DNA of 64,000 bases from Mizugakiibacter sp. (GTDB taxonomy: Bacteria > Pseudomonadota > Gammaproteobacteria > Xanthomonadales > Rhodanobacteraceae): contig QILI01000006.1 of the NCBI GenBank assembly GCA_003233305.1, positions 1-64,000 on the forward strand. The letters are read 5' to 3'. Below are positions 39,544 through 48,548 of this stretch, piece by piece (the stretch's first letter is position 1; every line of letters starts with the position of its first letter). A program made the position numbers and the translations under genes. Under the pieces are notes generated by a model, which was not told the DNA's origin, did not search any database, and was given only the letters and a program-made list of their open reading frames with translations.

Positions 39544-40902
39544 TCAGTCGCCCCCGATCCACTGCATAGCCGGGCGGTAGCGTGCCGGGATGCCATGTTC
39601 AGAAGCGGCCTGCAACCAGGGTTCGAGGGGCAGGTCTTGCGGGTCGAGTTGCGGCAGGATCTCCTGGCGGAAGCGCGCCACCAAAGCATCCTCACGCCAC
39701 TCCGAGCGCACCGTCAGCGAGGCCATCGCCGCCCGTGCTTCGGCACCTTCGCCTACGCACTCGAAGGGTTTGTGTTGATGATATTCCAGTAGCGCATCGA
39801 AACCGTCACTCTGGCTTTCATCGTCGAGCAGGTTGTGGCCGAAAATGGACAGCAGGCGTGGTTTAGGCAGGAAGGGGGCCAGGGCCAGGAATACGAAGTG
39901 GCATTTGGGGCACTGCCCGCACCAGCGATCTGCTGGCTTGGGGCTGAGAATACGAAAATTTCGGTTGCAGCTTGAAAAGTGATTGAAGTATTGCGGCAGG
40001 TGAGAAAAAGCCTGGGTAACGGCGATTTCAGAGTACGGGCGCAATAGTGAGAAATACTGCAGATCGGCAGCAACATGGCGCTGCAGATATGTAGAGAAAC
40101 CCTGCTCGAAGGCCCAGCTTTTGCTCCATTGGTGGTTGACCTTTTGACCTTCGTACTCCAGCGTGGCACTGGAAGCAGAACGTTCGTTGGCGAAAGCAAT
40201 CGCCTTGAAGTCATACAGTAAGGCGGCAAGTACCAGAATGGCTGAATTCACCGCCGTCACCGGGATATGTCCATTCCAGGCTCCCATCCGATTCATCTTG
40301 AACAGCTCCGGGGCCAGCTCCCGGGTGATGTTGAGCATGGGCAGGCCGGTCGTTTGTGCACAGGCGGCAATCAACGGGGAGGTGCCGACCCAGATGGCCG
40401 TAGCCTTCGCAGCCATCGATTTCAGGGCCTCGACTACTACCAGAGAATCCTTGCCACCACCCATCGGTACCAGCACCCGATCTGACAATTGGGCCGAAGC
40501 GGCATGCTCCGGTAGCTTTGCATCCGCTGGAAAATGGATGCGATCGCCCAGTTGCAGTTGGTTACGATAGGCAAACTCGGCCAGGCCGTGGCGATACAAG
40601 GTGTCCAGCAAAGCAGCACTGTCGGAGTCGATGGGCTCATCGTCGAAGCTGATTTCTGCTGGCACGCCGGCTTTGTAATAGCTGGTTCCAGCGACCCAGT
40701 GGAGTAACCGCAGGGCCTGGGTGAAGGCTTTGCGGCGCCCGGGCTGGGGTTCGGGCTGGCCGGGAAAATGAATCCGTTCGATGAGTTCAGGGCCAGCGTC
40801 GAAGGCATACACCAACTCAGCCGTGCCCTCGGCATAGCAGCAGCGTACCAAGCGGAAGCACTGGGCGGTGCGGGGATCACTCACGGATGTCGGGGTATTC
40901 AT
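39544..40902 (-). CDS. murL: UDP-MurNAc-L-Ala-L-Glu epimerase
   Basis: Inverts the terminal L-Glu of UDP-MurNAc-L-Ala-L-Glu to D-Glu, an alternative to glutamate racemase described in Xanthomonas. 452 residues; the PP-loop-like nucleotide motif is VLVPMGGGKDSLVV, and conserved-looking parts are FANERSASSATLEYEG, NHQWSKSWAFE and the Cys pair in WCGQCPKCHFVFLALAPF. The start overlaps the lysAC stop by four bases and murD2 follows within 21 bases, so the three form one operon for stem-peptide synthesis. Confidence 0.85.
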   Translation of the reverse strand: MNTPTSVSDPRTAQCFRLVRCCYAEGTAELVYAFDAGPELIERIHFPGQPEPQPGRRKAFTQALRLLHWVAGTSYYKAGVPAEISFDDEPIDSDSAALLDTLYRHGLAEFAYRNQLQLGDRIHFPADAKLPEHAASAQLSDRVLVPMGGGKDSLVVVEALKSMAAKATAIWVGTSPLIAACAQTTGLPMLNITRELAPELFKMNRMGAWNGHIPVTAVNSAILVLAALLYDFKAIAFANERSASSATLEYEGQKVNHQWSKSWAFEQGFSTYLQRHVAADLQYFSLLRPYSEIAVTQAFSHLPQYFNHFSSCNRNFRILSPKPADRWCGQCPKCHFVFLALAPFLPKPRLLSIFGHNLLDDESQSDGFDALLEYHQHKPFECVGEGAEARAAMASLTVRSEWREDALVARFRQEILPQLDPQDLPLEPWLQAASEHGIPARYRPAMQWIGGD

Positions 40903-43490
40903 TCGATGACCGTTTCGGTGGCCGGAGTACGCAGATTGTATTGCGAGGCCATGACCGCACCATAGGCACCTGTATTGGCGATAAGCAGCACGTCACCCTC
41001 CCTGCAGCGGGGCAGGCGGCAGTCCTTGCCAAGAATGTCGCCGCTTTCACAGATGGGGCCGACGACTTGATAAAGCGTATCGGCTTCGGCATGCAGCCGG
41101 CTGAGATTGATGATGGGGTGCTGTGCACCGTACAGGGCGGGCCGGATCAGGCTGTTCATGCCGGTTTCGACACCGAGATACTGTAGGGTCTTTTTCGACT
41201 TGATCTGGGTAACGCGGGCCAGCAGTACTCCTGCTTCCGCGACCAGAAAACGGCCCGGTTCCATCCATAACTCATATTGCGGATAGACCCGCTGCACCTC
41301 AGCCAGTCCTTCGGCAAGAGCATCGAGGTCGAGGGGGGCTTCGTCAGGGTATTGCGGGATACCGAGTCCGCCACCGATATCCAGTGCTGCGACTGTGCCC
41401 ATGCGTTCGGCCAGACCGGCGAGCTCGGCATAGACGCGTACCCAGTGGTGTGGATCCAGCACGCCTGAACCCAGATGCGCATGCAGCAGGGTCACCCGTG
41501 CCCCAATCCGTTTGGCTAGGTCCAGGAATGCATCCAGATCATCGAGCGCAAGTCCGAATTTACTGAAAACGCCGCCGGTACGTACCTTCTCATGATGACC
41601 GAGGCCGCGTCCCAGATCGATGCGTAGGCCGATGTCGCGATCACGGAACCATAGGCCCCAGTGTTGCAGTGGATGCAGACCGTCCAGGGTGATTAAAGTG
41701 TTGGGGTCCTGGGTGGCCAGGCGAAAATCCTCCTGAGAGGCAAAATTGGCTGAAAACAGTCGGCTGGTCTTAGCCGTGGCACCCCGCGCTCGCTGCAATT
41801 CACCGGGTGACACACACTCGAGTCCGAAGCCTTCCTCGGCCAAGACCTGGAGAAGACGCTGCTGAGGGTTGGCTTTGATCGCGTAGTACCAGCGGTTTAC
41901 GGCACCGATATGTCGCAAGGCGCGAGCCCGGGCGCGCACCGTGGGCAAGTGATAGACGTAGCAGGGGCCCTGCTCGGCAAGATCCAGCAATCGTTGCCGT
42001 TGAGCATGCCACCACGGTACGCTGGGGGCCGCTTTATCCTGTCCGTACAGACTGCGCCAGCTGGCTCCAAAGCATAGCGGGTCATCAGCACGCAATACGC
42101 CGGTACGCAACAGCAGAGAGTGCAGACGGGGCACCAACTCATCGGCCAGACCTTCATCGACCACAAAGGTGAGGTTGAGATTGTTGGATGACTGGGTGAT
42201 CAGGTGTACATGGTGTTCGCCAAACTCGGCTAACAGCGGTGAAAGCCGGTGCAGCATGCCGCGCATGCCACGACCGACCAGGGTAATGGCCGCACAGGGG
42301 GCAATGACCTTGACCCGACAGATGGTGCTCAGATCATCGGCGAGTCGGGCCACTGCATCGGAATCAAGTAGATTTTCGGTGGGATCCAGGGATACGGTCA
42401 CATTGGTTTCAGCCGAGCCGACCAGATCTACCGAAAGACCGTGTCGTTTGAAGTAGGCAAATACATCGGCAAGGAAGCCCACCTCTTGCCACATGCCGAC
42501 GGATTCCATCGACACCAGGGTGATTCCCCGGCGTGCGCTGATACCTTTTACACTGGGTGCGGTTGAGGCCTTGGTCGGGCCGATAAGCGTTCCGGGAAGT
42601 TGCGGATTGGCGGTGTCGTGGATACGTAGCGGCACCCTGGAACGACGCAGGGGACTCAGGCAATGGGGGTGCAAAACCTTGGCCCCGGTAGCAACAATTT
42701 CCTGGGCCTCTTCGTAGTCGAGTTGCGTCAGCAATCTCGCATCCGGCACTTGGTGCGGGTTGGCACTGAATATACCGGCGACATCGGTCCATATTTCCAC
42801 CCGCTCGGCGGCAAGTTGGGCCCCAAAATAGGCGGCAGAAGTATCCGATCCACCCCGTCCCAGCAACACGGTTTGTCCGGAACGATCCCGGGCAATGAAA
42901 CCCTGGGTAATGAACAGTTCGCCGCGGGCTGCCAGGGCCTCGCTCCAGGCCTGGTCAGGTCTGGCCCGGACACTGGCTGAAAGTAGCCGGGTACGCTCAT
43001 TGCGGTGGGGTAGTTCTGTGGCCAGCAGTGCCAGCCGTGCGTCCAGCCACTGGGCGTGCAGTCCTTGGGCGTTCAGATATGCGGCGCCCAGGGTGCTGGA
43101 CAGCAGCTCACCCTGGGCCAGTAATTCAGCACGCCAGGCGAGTTCACTACTGCTGTGCGATGGACAGGAGCATAGAGAGACCAGGGCATCGAGTTGCGTG
43201 CGCAGTGCCTTGGGCCTATGCAGCCCTAGTTTCTCAGCGAGATGTTGATGCTGAGCAACGATAAGCATAGCTTCACTTGGTCGCTGTGTTGCCGAGGCCT
43301 TGTACAGGGCATGCAGTGCATCGGTGATGCCGGCAAGAGCGGATACCACAATGAGTACACGGGCCCCTTCCTGACGGCGGGTGGTAGCCAGTGCGGCGAT
43401 CTGTTGCCAGCGTGAAACGGTGCTGACACTGCTGCCGCCGAATTTGAGTACGATCCAGGGGGCATCCACAGCAAGGGAAGGCGGGTTCAT
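40899..43490 (-). CDS. lysAC: Bifunctional aspartate kinase / diaminopimelate decarboxylase
   Basis: A fusion of the first and last enzymes of lysine synthesis. Residues about 10-300 are aspartate kinase (VLKFGGSSVSTVSRW, GRGGSDTSAAYFGAQL), about 310-455 two ACT domains for feedback control (SMESVGMWQEVGFLADVF), and about 475-863 the PLP decarboxylase (YYAIKANPQQRLLQ with the cofactor Lys; LHAHLGSGVLD; GGGLGIPQYP; ICESGDILG). 863 residues agree with the Xanthomonas-type fusion. The first in-frame ATG, 43490, is used; there is no strong ribosome site and a longer TTG start at 43547 is possible. It heads the lysAC-murL-murD2 operon. Confidence 0.94.
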   Translation of the reverse strand: MNPPSLAVDAPWIVLKFGGSSVSTVSRWQQIAALATTRRQEGARVLIVVSALAGITDALHALYKASATQRPSEAMLIVAQHQHLAEKLGLHRPKALRTQLDALVSLCSCPSHSSSELAWRAELLAQGELLSSTLGAAYLNAQGLHAQWLDARLALLATELPHRNERTRLLSASVRARPDQAWSEALAARGELFITQGFIARDRSGQTVLLGRGGSDTSAAYFGAQLAAERVEIWTDVAGIFSANPHQVPDARLLTQLDYEEAQEIVATGAKVLHPHCLSPLRRSRVPLRIHDTANPQLPGTLIGPTKASTAPSVKGISARRGITLVSMESVGMWQEVGFLADVFAYFKRHGLSVDLVGSAETNVTVSLDPTENLLDSDAVARLADDLSTICRVKVIAPCAAITLVGRGMRGMLHRLSPLLAEFGEHHVHLITQSSNNLNLTFVVDEGLADELVPRLHSLLLRTGVLRADDPLCFGASWRSLYGQDKAAPSVPWWHAQRQRLLDLAEQGPCYVYHLPTVRARARALRHIGAVNRWYYAIKANPQQRLLQVLAEEGFGLECVSPGELQRARGATAKTSRLFSANFASQEDFRLATQDPNTLITLDGLHPLQHWGLWFRDRDIGLRIDLGRGLGHHEKVRTGGVFSKFGLALDDLDAFLDLAKRIGARVTLLHAHLGSGVLDPHHWVRVYAELAGLAERMGTVAALDIGGGLGIPQYPDEAPLDLDALAEGLAEVQRVYPQYELWMEPGRFLVAEAGVLLARVTQIKSKKTLQYLGVETGMNSLIRPALYGAQHPIINLSRLHAEADTLYQVVGPICESGDILGKDCRLPRCREGDVLLIANTGAYGAVMASQYNLRTPATETVIE

Positions 43491-43705
43491 GGGTGACGCA
43501 GGTGGTGGCAACGGTATGAGTGTTGCGTGCACTGCAACAAAACGCAATGGTCATGGCGGCCTGATCCTGCCTGCTTAGTACCCCGGTCTCTCAATACTTC
43601 AAGAGTGGGTGCGAAAATCCACGTAATTTCAATAACGCAGACAGATCACGTAGTGTGATCCGGTTCAGTACGGATATAGTTGGGTACCTCCAACCATAGT
43701 GAGCG

Positions 43706-43850
43706 GTTTGAGTGCTCAGTACCCCAGAGCGAATCTCCGAAACATATCAGGTAGATAGGTGTGGAGTGGTCAAGGATGTAACGTGGCAATCGAGCCGTGC
43801 AATAGGTTTATAGGGGTATCCAGTTGTAGATCAATTTGATACACGGGGTA
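43706..43850 (+). repeat. Decayed intergenic repeat, family II copy 2 (most complete)
   Basis: The left part (to 43812) aligns with 34799-34906 and the right part (GGGGTATCCAGTT … GGTATGG) with 37895-37945 and 52025-52070, which makes this the longest copy. It lies in the gap from 43491 to 44099, which holds no credible gene. Confidence 0.5.
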
Positions 43851-44057
43851 TGGGCTCAGGTCTTGCAGAAACGGAATGACCGATCCGGATTTTGATATCG
43901 GTCGATGAACGTCGCAGAGCGGCATCCATACCCAACCGTTCGCTTTACGACCTTGTTGGCAATGGGGTCGGGTCGATCTGCGGCAGGTATCGACTAGGTT
44001 AGGTCGGGCATGCTTCCACACCGCTCAGAACTTGCCGGAAAGGTGCTGGAGTGGGAG

Positions 44058-44086
44058 CCGTCACCCGCCCCACCGCCGGGTGACGG
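44058..44086 (-). terminator. Stem-loop after the phaC-like gene
   Basis: A perfect 9-bp stem (CCGTCACCC at 44058-44066, GGGTGACGG at 44078-44086) with an 11-base loop, 14 bases beyond the stop codon. No T-run follows on the minus strand, so it may be a weak terminator or a 3'-end stabilising hairpin of the ackA operon mRNA. Confidence 0.5.
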
Positions 44087-44099
44087 TTGACCGGCACAC

Positions 44100-45221
44100 T
44101 CAGTCTGTCTGCCTGACAATCCACGCAGCGATTTCCGGCCACGTATCTTTCAGAGTACGTGCCCCCATGAACAGGCCCACGTGACCACCGGGTACTATGC
44201 GCTTATGGATCTTTTTCCGGGGTGTGCTCATCAGGATCTCAGCTGCGAAAACCTGTTCGTGTGGGGTGATATCGTCTTTTTCACCCGCCAGCAGGTATAG
44301 CGGGCAGGTAATTGCTTTCAGATTCAGTGTATGTCCCAGCGCAATGTATTTACCTTTGGCCAGTAAATTGCGTTTGAATAACTGATCGATAACCTGCAGA
44401 TACCAGCGCCCGGGCAAATCCAGCGGATTCTCATACCAACTGTCGAAGGCCTCAGCCTTAGACAGCCACACCGGATCATTAATGTGTTCGTAGAGGTCGA
44501 TGTGATCCTGTACGTAATGCTGCTTGGGATGCATGTTTTTCCAGCCGGCCAGCATATATTTGCCCAACATCAGCCCATCTCCACTGGCTACCAGTTCCTC
44601 GTAGAAACTCATTGGACTATCTTTCACCATCTTTAGCAGCGGACCACTGCCGGCATACGTGTCGATCGGTGATCCGGCCAGAACCAGGCTGGCTACTTTA
44701 TCGGGAAAGCGTGCGGCCAACATTGCCGCCATCCAGCCACCCTGGCACAGTCCGACCAGATTGACGCGGCCGCCCAGATCGTCCACACAGGTCAGTAATT
44801 CGGCCAGATACTGATCCACCTCAAGATCCCTCATATCCATGCTGGCCGAGTGCCAGTCGGTGAGAAAGAGGTGCCCGACGCCGTTTTCCTGCAACGTCTG
44901 CATCAGGCTTTGACCCTGATGGTAATCGGCAATCATCGAGGTATGCCCGGCGTAGGGTGCGTCGACCAGGGTGGGAATGCCTTTAGCAGCCAATCCTGAG
45001 TAGTCGCACAGATCCAGCGTGCGTAGTTTCAATCGCACACTGTGTGGAGTAGCCAGTTGCGGCTTGAGTCCATCGTGTAACAGGATCTCTTCCTCAACGA
45101 ACTTGACGTTTCGTGCAGCAAGCTCCAGACCTTGCTCGGCCATGTCAGCGGCGAGTTGCATAGGCCAGAAAAATGGTACGTTGATATTGGACTGGATAAC
45201 AGTAGGTTGGGTTGCGTTCAT
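44100..45221 (-). CDS. PhaC-like polyhydroxyalkanoate synthase family protein
   Basis: A 373-residue alpha/beta-hydrolase-fold protein. The nucleophile elbow reads NLVGLCQGGW, with Cys159 where lipases have Ser; the likely Asp is Asp316 (GEKDDITPHEQ) and the His is His347 (VPGGHVGLFM). This C-D-H set and the surrounding sequence are those of PHA synthases, and the length is close to class III PhaC (about 355 residues), which normally needs PhaE; none is seen. AAGGAG lies 8 bases before the ATG. Nearby are a phasin, PhaB and a PhaJ-like domain, which supports polymer synthesis; a PHA-specific hydrolase or acyltransferase is the alternative. Confidence 0.75.
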   Translation of the reverse strand: MNATQPTVIQSNINVPFFWPMQLAADMAEQGLELAARNVKFVEEEILLHDGLKPQLATPHSVRLKLRTLDLCDYSGLAAKGIPTLVDAPYAGHTSMIADYHQGQSLMQTLQENGVGHLFLTDWHSASMDMRDLEVDQYLAELLTCVDDLGGRVNLVGLCQGGWMAAMLAARFPDKVASLVLAGSPIDTYAGSGPLLKMVKDSPMSFYEELVASGDGLMLGKYMLAGWKNMHPKQHYVQDHIDLYEHINDPVWLSKAEAFDSWYENPLDLPGRWYLQVIDQLFKRNLLAKGKYIALGHTLNLKAITCPLYLLAGEKDDITPHEQVFAAEILMSTPRKKIHKRIVPGGHVGLFMGARTLKDTWPEIAAWIVRQTD

Positions 45222-45357
45222 GAGCGAACTCCTTCTCGGATAGTTTGGAAATGGTGAGCTGTCAAGTACATGATTGCTTCCGCAAAATATAGTCATGATT
45301 TTTGACAGCGGGTGCGCAAGGCCCCCGGGTCCTTGGTGGCGGTGCCATTCACCGACA

Positions 45358-46545
45358 TCAGCCGGTCTGCAACAGCCGCAGTGTATGTCGGGCGATCATC
45401 TGTTCTTCATCGGTTGGAATAACTCGTAAGGCTATTGCTGAATCTGTAGCGGCGATGTCACTGGCGTTAGCAGCATTGGCTGTGGCGTCGATCCGGGCGT
45501 TGAATATGGCCAGGCGGCGGACGATGGCAGCACGCACAGCACTGGCACGCTCGCCGATGCCAGCGGTAAAAACCAACCCGTCGATGCCCCCCATACTTGT
45601 TGCCATCGCGGCAACACTCTGGGCGACTCGATGTACAAAGACGTCCACAGCTAGACGGGCCTCGGGTGTGTCCACTTCCAGCAGCTCACGCATGTCTCCA
45701 GTGTTGCCTGACAGCCCTTTCAATCCACATTCATGGTAAAGAAGGTGGCTGATAGCCGCGGCATCCTGCCCGCACTCCTGCATCAGGTACAACACGATAC
45801 CTGGGTCGAGATTACCCGGACGCGTCCCCATCACCAGTCCTTCCAACGCTGAAAAGCCCATGGTGCTGTCCACACTACGACCGTTGTGCAGTGCGCAGAG
45901 CGAGGCACCATTACCGAGGTGAGCGATTACCAGTCTTCCAGAGGCTAGGTCCGGGGCCATCTTGGGCAGACACGAGGCAATATACTCGTAAGACAGACCG
46001 TGGAATCCGTAACGTCGTACACCGGACCGTATCAAGTATTGCGGTAAGGCATATATATCCATCTCGGGACGGTGCCCATAATGAAAACCGGTGTCGAAAC
46101 AGGCTATCTGGGGCAGATCCGGGTTCTTTTTCAGTAATGAGCGGATCGGTGCCAGATTGAACGGCTGATGCAATGGTGCCAGTGGTGTCAGGGATTCGAG
46201 TTTTGCCAATACTTCGGCATCGACCCGGATCGGCTCATGAAACATTGTGCCACCATGAACCACCCGGTGCCCCACCGCGTCAGGCGCACTATCAAGATGG
46301 GTAGCCACCCAGTCGTTGACGACACTCTCGGCAGTTGCCATATTCGCAACTGTCCCGGGCTCAAACGTACGTTCGAGCAGTACTTTGCCATGGCCATCAT
46401 GTACGTGTAAATGAGGCGTATCCCCGACCTCAGCAAGTTCTCCGCGCTGTAGAAGGGTCGGATCCCCAAGGCCGTCAGCGGCTTCATTGTAGGCAGCAAA
46501 CTTGATGCTCGAGCTGCCGACATTTAGAACCAGAATCATGGTCAT
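45358..46545 (-). CDS. ackA: Acetate (propionate) kinase
   Basis: Reversibly converts acetyl phosphate and ADP to acetate and ATP. 395 residues: N-terminal ILVLNVGSSSIKF, GHRVVHGG, the catalytic region ACFDTGFHYGHRPEMDIYALP, IAHLGNGASL, GTRPGNLDPG and FTAGIGERAS, all acetokinase-family motifs. It overlaps the upstream pta-type gene by four bases, so acetyl-CoA to acetate conversion is encoded as one coupled unit. The phaC-like gene follows after about 135 bases. Confidence 0.95.
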   Translation of the reverse strand: MTMILVLNVGSSSIKFAAYNEAADGLGDPTLLQRGELAEVGDTPHLHVHDGHGKVLLERTFEPGTVANMATAESVVNDWVATHLDSAPDAVGHRVVHGGTMFHEPIRVDAEVLAKLESLTPLAPLHQPFNLAPIRSLLKKNPDLPQIACFDTGFHYGHRPEMDIYALPQYLIRSGVRRYGFHGLSYEYIASCLPKMAPDLASGRLVIAHLGNGASLCALHNGRSVDSTMGFSALEGLVMGTRPGNLDPGIVLYLMQECGQDAAAISHLLYHECGLKGLSGNTGDMRELLEVDTPEARLAVDVFVHRVAQSVAAMATSMGGIDGLVFTAGIGERASAVRAAIVRRLAIFNARIDATANAANASDIAATDSAIALRVIPTDEEQMIARHTLRLLQTG

Positions 46546-47963
46546 AGCGATTCCCTGGCAGGGAGCCAGGATGCGTGAGCAATGTCTAGAAGCACGGCCA
46601 GTGCGCAGGAAGCCATGCGGGCGTCGGCCAGATCTGCGCGACTGGTCAGCACGACCGGAACCCTGGTTCCGAGGACGATACCTGCGACCTTGGCCTCCCC
46701 CAAGTACTCAAGCTGCTTGGCTAACATATTACCGGCTTCGAGGTCGGGTGCGACAAGAATATCGGCGTGCCCCGCCACTGGCGAGACAATACCCTTGGCC
46801 TTCGCCGCTGCGACCGAAACGGCGTTGTCGAAAGCCAGCGGCCCGTCGAGCAGTGCCCCGATAATCTGGCCGCGATCGGCCATCTTGCACAATGCCGCAG
46901 CATCCAGGGTTGAGGGTATTTTTGGATTGACTGTTTCTACCGCGGACAGAATAGCGACCTTGGGCTGATCCATACCCAATGCGTGGGCCAGTTCAATCGC
47001 GTTCTGGACGATGTCGTGCTTGGCGGCAAGGTCCGGCGTTACATTGACGGCTGCATCCGTGACCAGTTGCAGACTCGGTTGGCCAACGATATCCATCACG
47101 AATACGTGACTAATGCGCCGTGCGGTACGCAGACCGACCTGGGTATCAACTACGGCATGCATTAATTCATCAGTGTGCAGTGAGCCTTTCATTACCGCCT
47201 GTACCTCACCGGCACGGGCCATAGCCACGGCCCTTTCTGCGGCCGCCTGGCTATGTTCGGTCGAAACCACAGGGTAGGCTGAAAGATCGATATGGGCGAC
47301 GGCTGCGGCAGTACGAATCTTCGCCTCCGGCCCTACGAAGGTCGGCGCAATGAGACCTGCCTGCGCCGCATCGACTGCGCCACCCAGAGAAATGGCATCA
47401 ACCGCATGTACCACCGCCATCTTCAGTGGCTCGTGCCCGTTCAGAGCTTGTTGCGCCTGAGTGATGAGATCACGTAATTTTGCTCCAGGGTCACGTAGTT
47501 CGAGCTTGGGTAGATGCATACGCGGACGGCAAATTTTCTCGGTAGGAACCAGAACCACCGCTTCACCTTCAACCGCAGTTTCGTTGCGTTGGTTAACGAC
47601 CACGCATTGTAGGGTTGCCCGCCTGAAGGCAACCTCGATTCCGGTTACGGTCACTGTGACCCGCACCGTATCACCGACCAGAATGGGCTTGAGAAATTTT
47701 AGATTCTGAGTGAGGTATACCGTACCCGGCCCAGGAAGCTGGGTACCCAGCACATTTGAAACCAAAGCGGCGCTCCACATGCCATGTGCCACCACTCTAT
47801 GAAAGGGGTCGCCGGCCGCGAATTCCGGATCGACATGCGACGGGTTTACGTCGCCAGATGCCAATGCAAAGATCTGTGCACCTTTCTGGGTGAAAGTCCG
47901 GGTGAGGTTGGCGCAATCGCCGATCTTTAGTTCGTTCAGCGGATGGTTTTCAATCAGGGTCAT
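46542..47963 (-). CDS. MaoC-like hydratase / phosphate acyltransferase fusion
   Basis: Two domains in 473 residues. Residues 1-150 are a MaoC/PhaJ-type (R)-enoyl-CoA hydratase hot-dog domain with the catalytic Asp and His in SGDVNPSHVDPEF and then VVAHGMWSAAL. Residues 160-473 are a phosphate acetyl/butyryltransferase with LIAPTFVGPEAKI, VMKGSLHTDELMHAVV and GIVLGTRVPVVLTSRAD. The second half makes acyl phosphates for AckA; the first can supply (R)-3-hydroxyacyl-CoA, the PHA monomer. The start at 47963 (MTLIENHPL) has a weak ribosome site. Confidence 0.9.
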   Translation of the reverse strand: MTLIENHPLNELKIGDCANLTRTFTQKGAQIFALASGDVNPSHVDPEFAAGDPFHRVVAHGMWSAALVSNVLGTQLPGPGTVYLTQNLKFLKPILVGDTVRVTVTVTGIEVAFRRATLQCVVVNQRNETAVEGEAVVLVPTEKICRPRMHLPKLELRDPGAKLRDLITQAQQALNGHEPLKMAVVHAVDAISLGGAVDAAQAGLIAPTFVGPEAKIRTAAAVAHIDLSAYPVVSTEHSQAAAERAVAMARAGEVQAVMKGSLHTDELMHAVVDTQVGLRTARRISHVFVMDIVGQPSLQLVTDAAVNVTPDLAAKHDIVQNAIELAHALGMDQPKVAILSAVETVNPKIPSTLDAAALCKMADRGQIIGALLDGPLAFDNAVSVAAAKAKGIVSPVAGHADILVAPDLEAGNMLAKQLEYLGEAKVAGIVLGTRVPVVLTSRADLADARMASCALAVLLDIAHASWLPARESL

Positions 47964-48378
47964 TGTGGGTTGCCATTTTCTGTGCAAAAGGCGGTACCGG
48001 ATATCCGTAGTGGTGTGTTGGAGTAGTGCAAAAATACATGGATTCCCGGTACCTTCAGCAGTAGTTTTTCTGGGAATGCCCATATACGGTCAGCCACTTG
48101 CTCCAGCGTTGCCACCACAATAGCTGTCTAGCTGGGGCCTGCCGTACCTATCAGTCGAGAGTGGGAAATGTCTATTCCTGTTCGGGGGCGAACCCGTGTC
48201 GGTACCGTGAGTGAGGGGGGTGTCATCATGCGCGCAACGGTCGAATGAATGACATGATCGAGCGTTCTGTAGGAGTGGGTATCCATAGGTCAGCAAGTCC
48301 CGGAAATCATGTGGCCGCTTGCAGCGATAAATGGCTGTTCGGGTTGGTTAATAGTAGTTGCAGTGACAGGTGCCTTAG
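47964..48378. other. Divergent control region of the acetate/PHA genes
   Basis: About 415 bases between the minus-strand pta-ackA-phaC-like operon and the FNR-type site ahead of the plus-strand phasin gene. No gene or clear repeat copy was recognised. Promoters for the minus-strand operon should lie here but no good hexamer pair was seen. Confidence 0.35.
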
Positions 48379-48392
48379 TTGACATATATCAA
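48379..48392. promoter_or_regulatory. FNR-type binding site (TTGAC-N4-ATCAA)
   Basis: TTGACATATATCAA fits the FNR/ANR/DNR consensus TTGAT-N4-ATCAA with a single C-for-T change. It lies 157 bases before the phasin start and between the two divergent halves of the acetate/PHA locus. A Crp/Fnr regulator with an FNR-type recognition helix is encoded at 55542-56306. Confidence 0.6.
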
Positions 48393-48548
48393 GGAATTAT
48401 GCTTGACGAAAGCGCACTCTGTAAGCGTTCAGGCAGCATGACCTGCTAGCAGTACGGTTAGTGGTATTTTCGTTATGGCCGTACCAGGACGATAGGTGCG
48501 CTGCCTTTATGTCGCATGACGTTATTGTCCATGTAGAAGGAGATTGTT

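Noticed and set aside
43820-43850. ATCAATTTGAT sequence as a third FNR site
   Set aside because: Half-sites are in the wrong orientation and with a one-base spacer, so it does not fit TTGAT-N4-ATCAA.
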